From: Methanoplanus sp. FWC-SCC4
GTDB lineage: Archaea > Halobacteriota > Methanomicrobia > Methanomicrobiales > Methanomicrobiaceae
Assembly: GCF_032878975.1 (NCBI RefSeq)
Contig: NZ_CP043875.1
Span: 186,001 to 250,000, forward strand
DNA length: 64,000 bases
Direction of reading: 5' to 3'
Shown here: piece by piece, positions 63,526-64,000 of the stretch
Layout of the letters: the number at the start of each line of letters is the position of its first letter
Numbering within the stretch: the first letter of the stretch is position 1
The notes under the pieces: generated by a model
Told to the model about the DNA's origin: nothing
What the model saw: only the letters and a program-made list of their open reading frames with translations
The model's database searches: none
Position numbers and translations under genes: made by a program

Positions 63526-64000
63526 ATGAAAAAAGTTGGAATTATTCAATCAAATTATATCCCTTGGCGAGGATATTTTAATTTTATTGCTGATGTTGAT
63601 TTGTTTATAATTTATGATGATGTTCAATACACTAAGAATGATTGGAGAAACCGTAATAAGATAAAAATACAAAAAGGAACAAAGTGGCTTTCTGTTCCGG
63701 TTAAATATCATTCATCTTCTCTATCTGGCAATAAAATTCAGGATGTAAAAATTGACTATTCATTGAAGTGGTTTGATATGCATATGAGATCCTTTTATGA
63801 AAATTATAAATCATCACCTTATTACGATCATGCTAATACTATCTTTTCAATAATCAGTAATAATAAGTTTGAATCAATTTCTTCTTTAAATGTTCATTTA
63901 ATAAAAGATATTATGAATTATCTGGAAATTAATTCAGAAGTAATTTATTCCTCTGAACTTGAGCCGGAAGGGACAAAAACGGAGCGGCTCATCGATATTT
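63526..64000 (+). CDS. WbqC-like protein (3' end cut off)
   Basis: ATG at 63526; 158 codons are visible and the frame is open to the window end. MKKVGIIQSNYIPWRGYFNFIADVDLFIIYDDVQYTKNDWRNRNKIK is the diagnostic N-terminus of the WbqC family, found in glycan biosynthesis loci and predicted to act with aminotransferases or acyltransferases in sugar modification. Starts 13 bases after the preceding stop. A+T-rich like its neighbour. Confidence 0.85.
   Translation, partial: MKKVGIIQSNYIPWRGYFNFIADVDLFIIYDDVQYTKNDWRNRNKIKIQKGTKWLSVPVKYHSSSLSGNKIQDVKIDYSLKWFDMHMRSFYENYKSSPYYDHANTIFSIISNNKFESISSLNVHLIKDIMNYLEINSEVIYSSELEPEGTKTERLIDI

Noticed and set aside
1-64000. CRISPR arrays, insertion sequences, rRNA genes, replication origin
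   Set aside because: No spaced repeats, transposase motifs, rRNA blocks or origin-type repeats with an orc1/cdc6 gene were seen.

Overview
The window comes from a methanogenic euryarchaeon, most likely of the order Methanomicrobiales (a Methanoplanus/Methanolacinia-like genome is my guess; the genus cannot be fixed from sequence reading alone). The evidence is a complete methyl-coenzyme M reductase operon (mcrBDCGA, 9411-14320) followed directly by the methyl-H4MPT:CoM methyltransferase operon (mtrEDCBAF, an MtrA-MtrG fusion, mtrH; 14524-20177). Promoters have archaeal BRE/TATA boxes, some genes look leaderless, and archaeal proteins such as NreA, an archaetidylinositol-phosphate-synthase-like enzyme and a PGF-CTERM surface protein are present.

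Layout. 1-2244: two paralogous secreted proteins on the minus strand, the first cut by the window edge. 2811-9043: a molybdenum/tungsten locus with a MOT1-type permease, a Mod/Wtp-type ABC importer (binding lipoprotein, permease, ATPase) with a trmO gene inside its operon, a small winged-helix-like regulator, a conserved small protein and a molybdenum-storage-protein-like amino acid kinase. 9411-20177: mcr and mtr operons. 20319-32402: membrane proteins, a sensor protein without an ATPase domain, tRNA-Val(GAC), a MurG-like glycosyltransferase, the DUF2117-nreA pair, a PGF-CTERM protein, DNA ligase, an MBL hydrolase, two tiny membrane proteins and galU. 32958-50662: a PAS histidine kinase with a receiver domain, hisD, a PEGA/transglutaminase-like lipoprotein, a beta-propeller protein, a YhaM-like nuclease, pyrG, the GMP synthase ATPase subunit, argD, hisC, a small kinase and a CDP-alcohol phosphatidyltransferase. 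50698-54355: a NifX-like zinc-ribbon protein facing a three-gene nitrogenase-like operon (NifH-like plus two short component-1-like subunits). 54524-64000: a surface-glycan locus (acetyltransferase, two DegT aminotransferases, nucleotide-sugar dehydrogenase, flippase, two radical-SAM/SPASM proteins, methyltransferase, WbqC-like protein), visibly more A+T-rich toward its end and cut by the window edge.

How it fits together. Mcr and Mtr are the last two steps of methanogenesis and are strongly expressed; their codon use is more uniform than that of mcrD/mcrC beside them. Mo/W uptake and storage would feed molybdopterin enzymes of the same pathway. The points most worth a second look are (i) the mtr operon, which has two nearly identical MtrA domains, the second fused to MtrG in the slot where a separate mtrG normally lies; (ii) the nitrogenase-like operon, in which both component-1-like subunits keep three cluster-type cysteines but which matches neither true nitrogenase nor, in my reading, the F430 enzyme CfbCD; and (iii) the Mo/W locus with a storage-type protein and candidate operators overlapping promoters.
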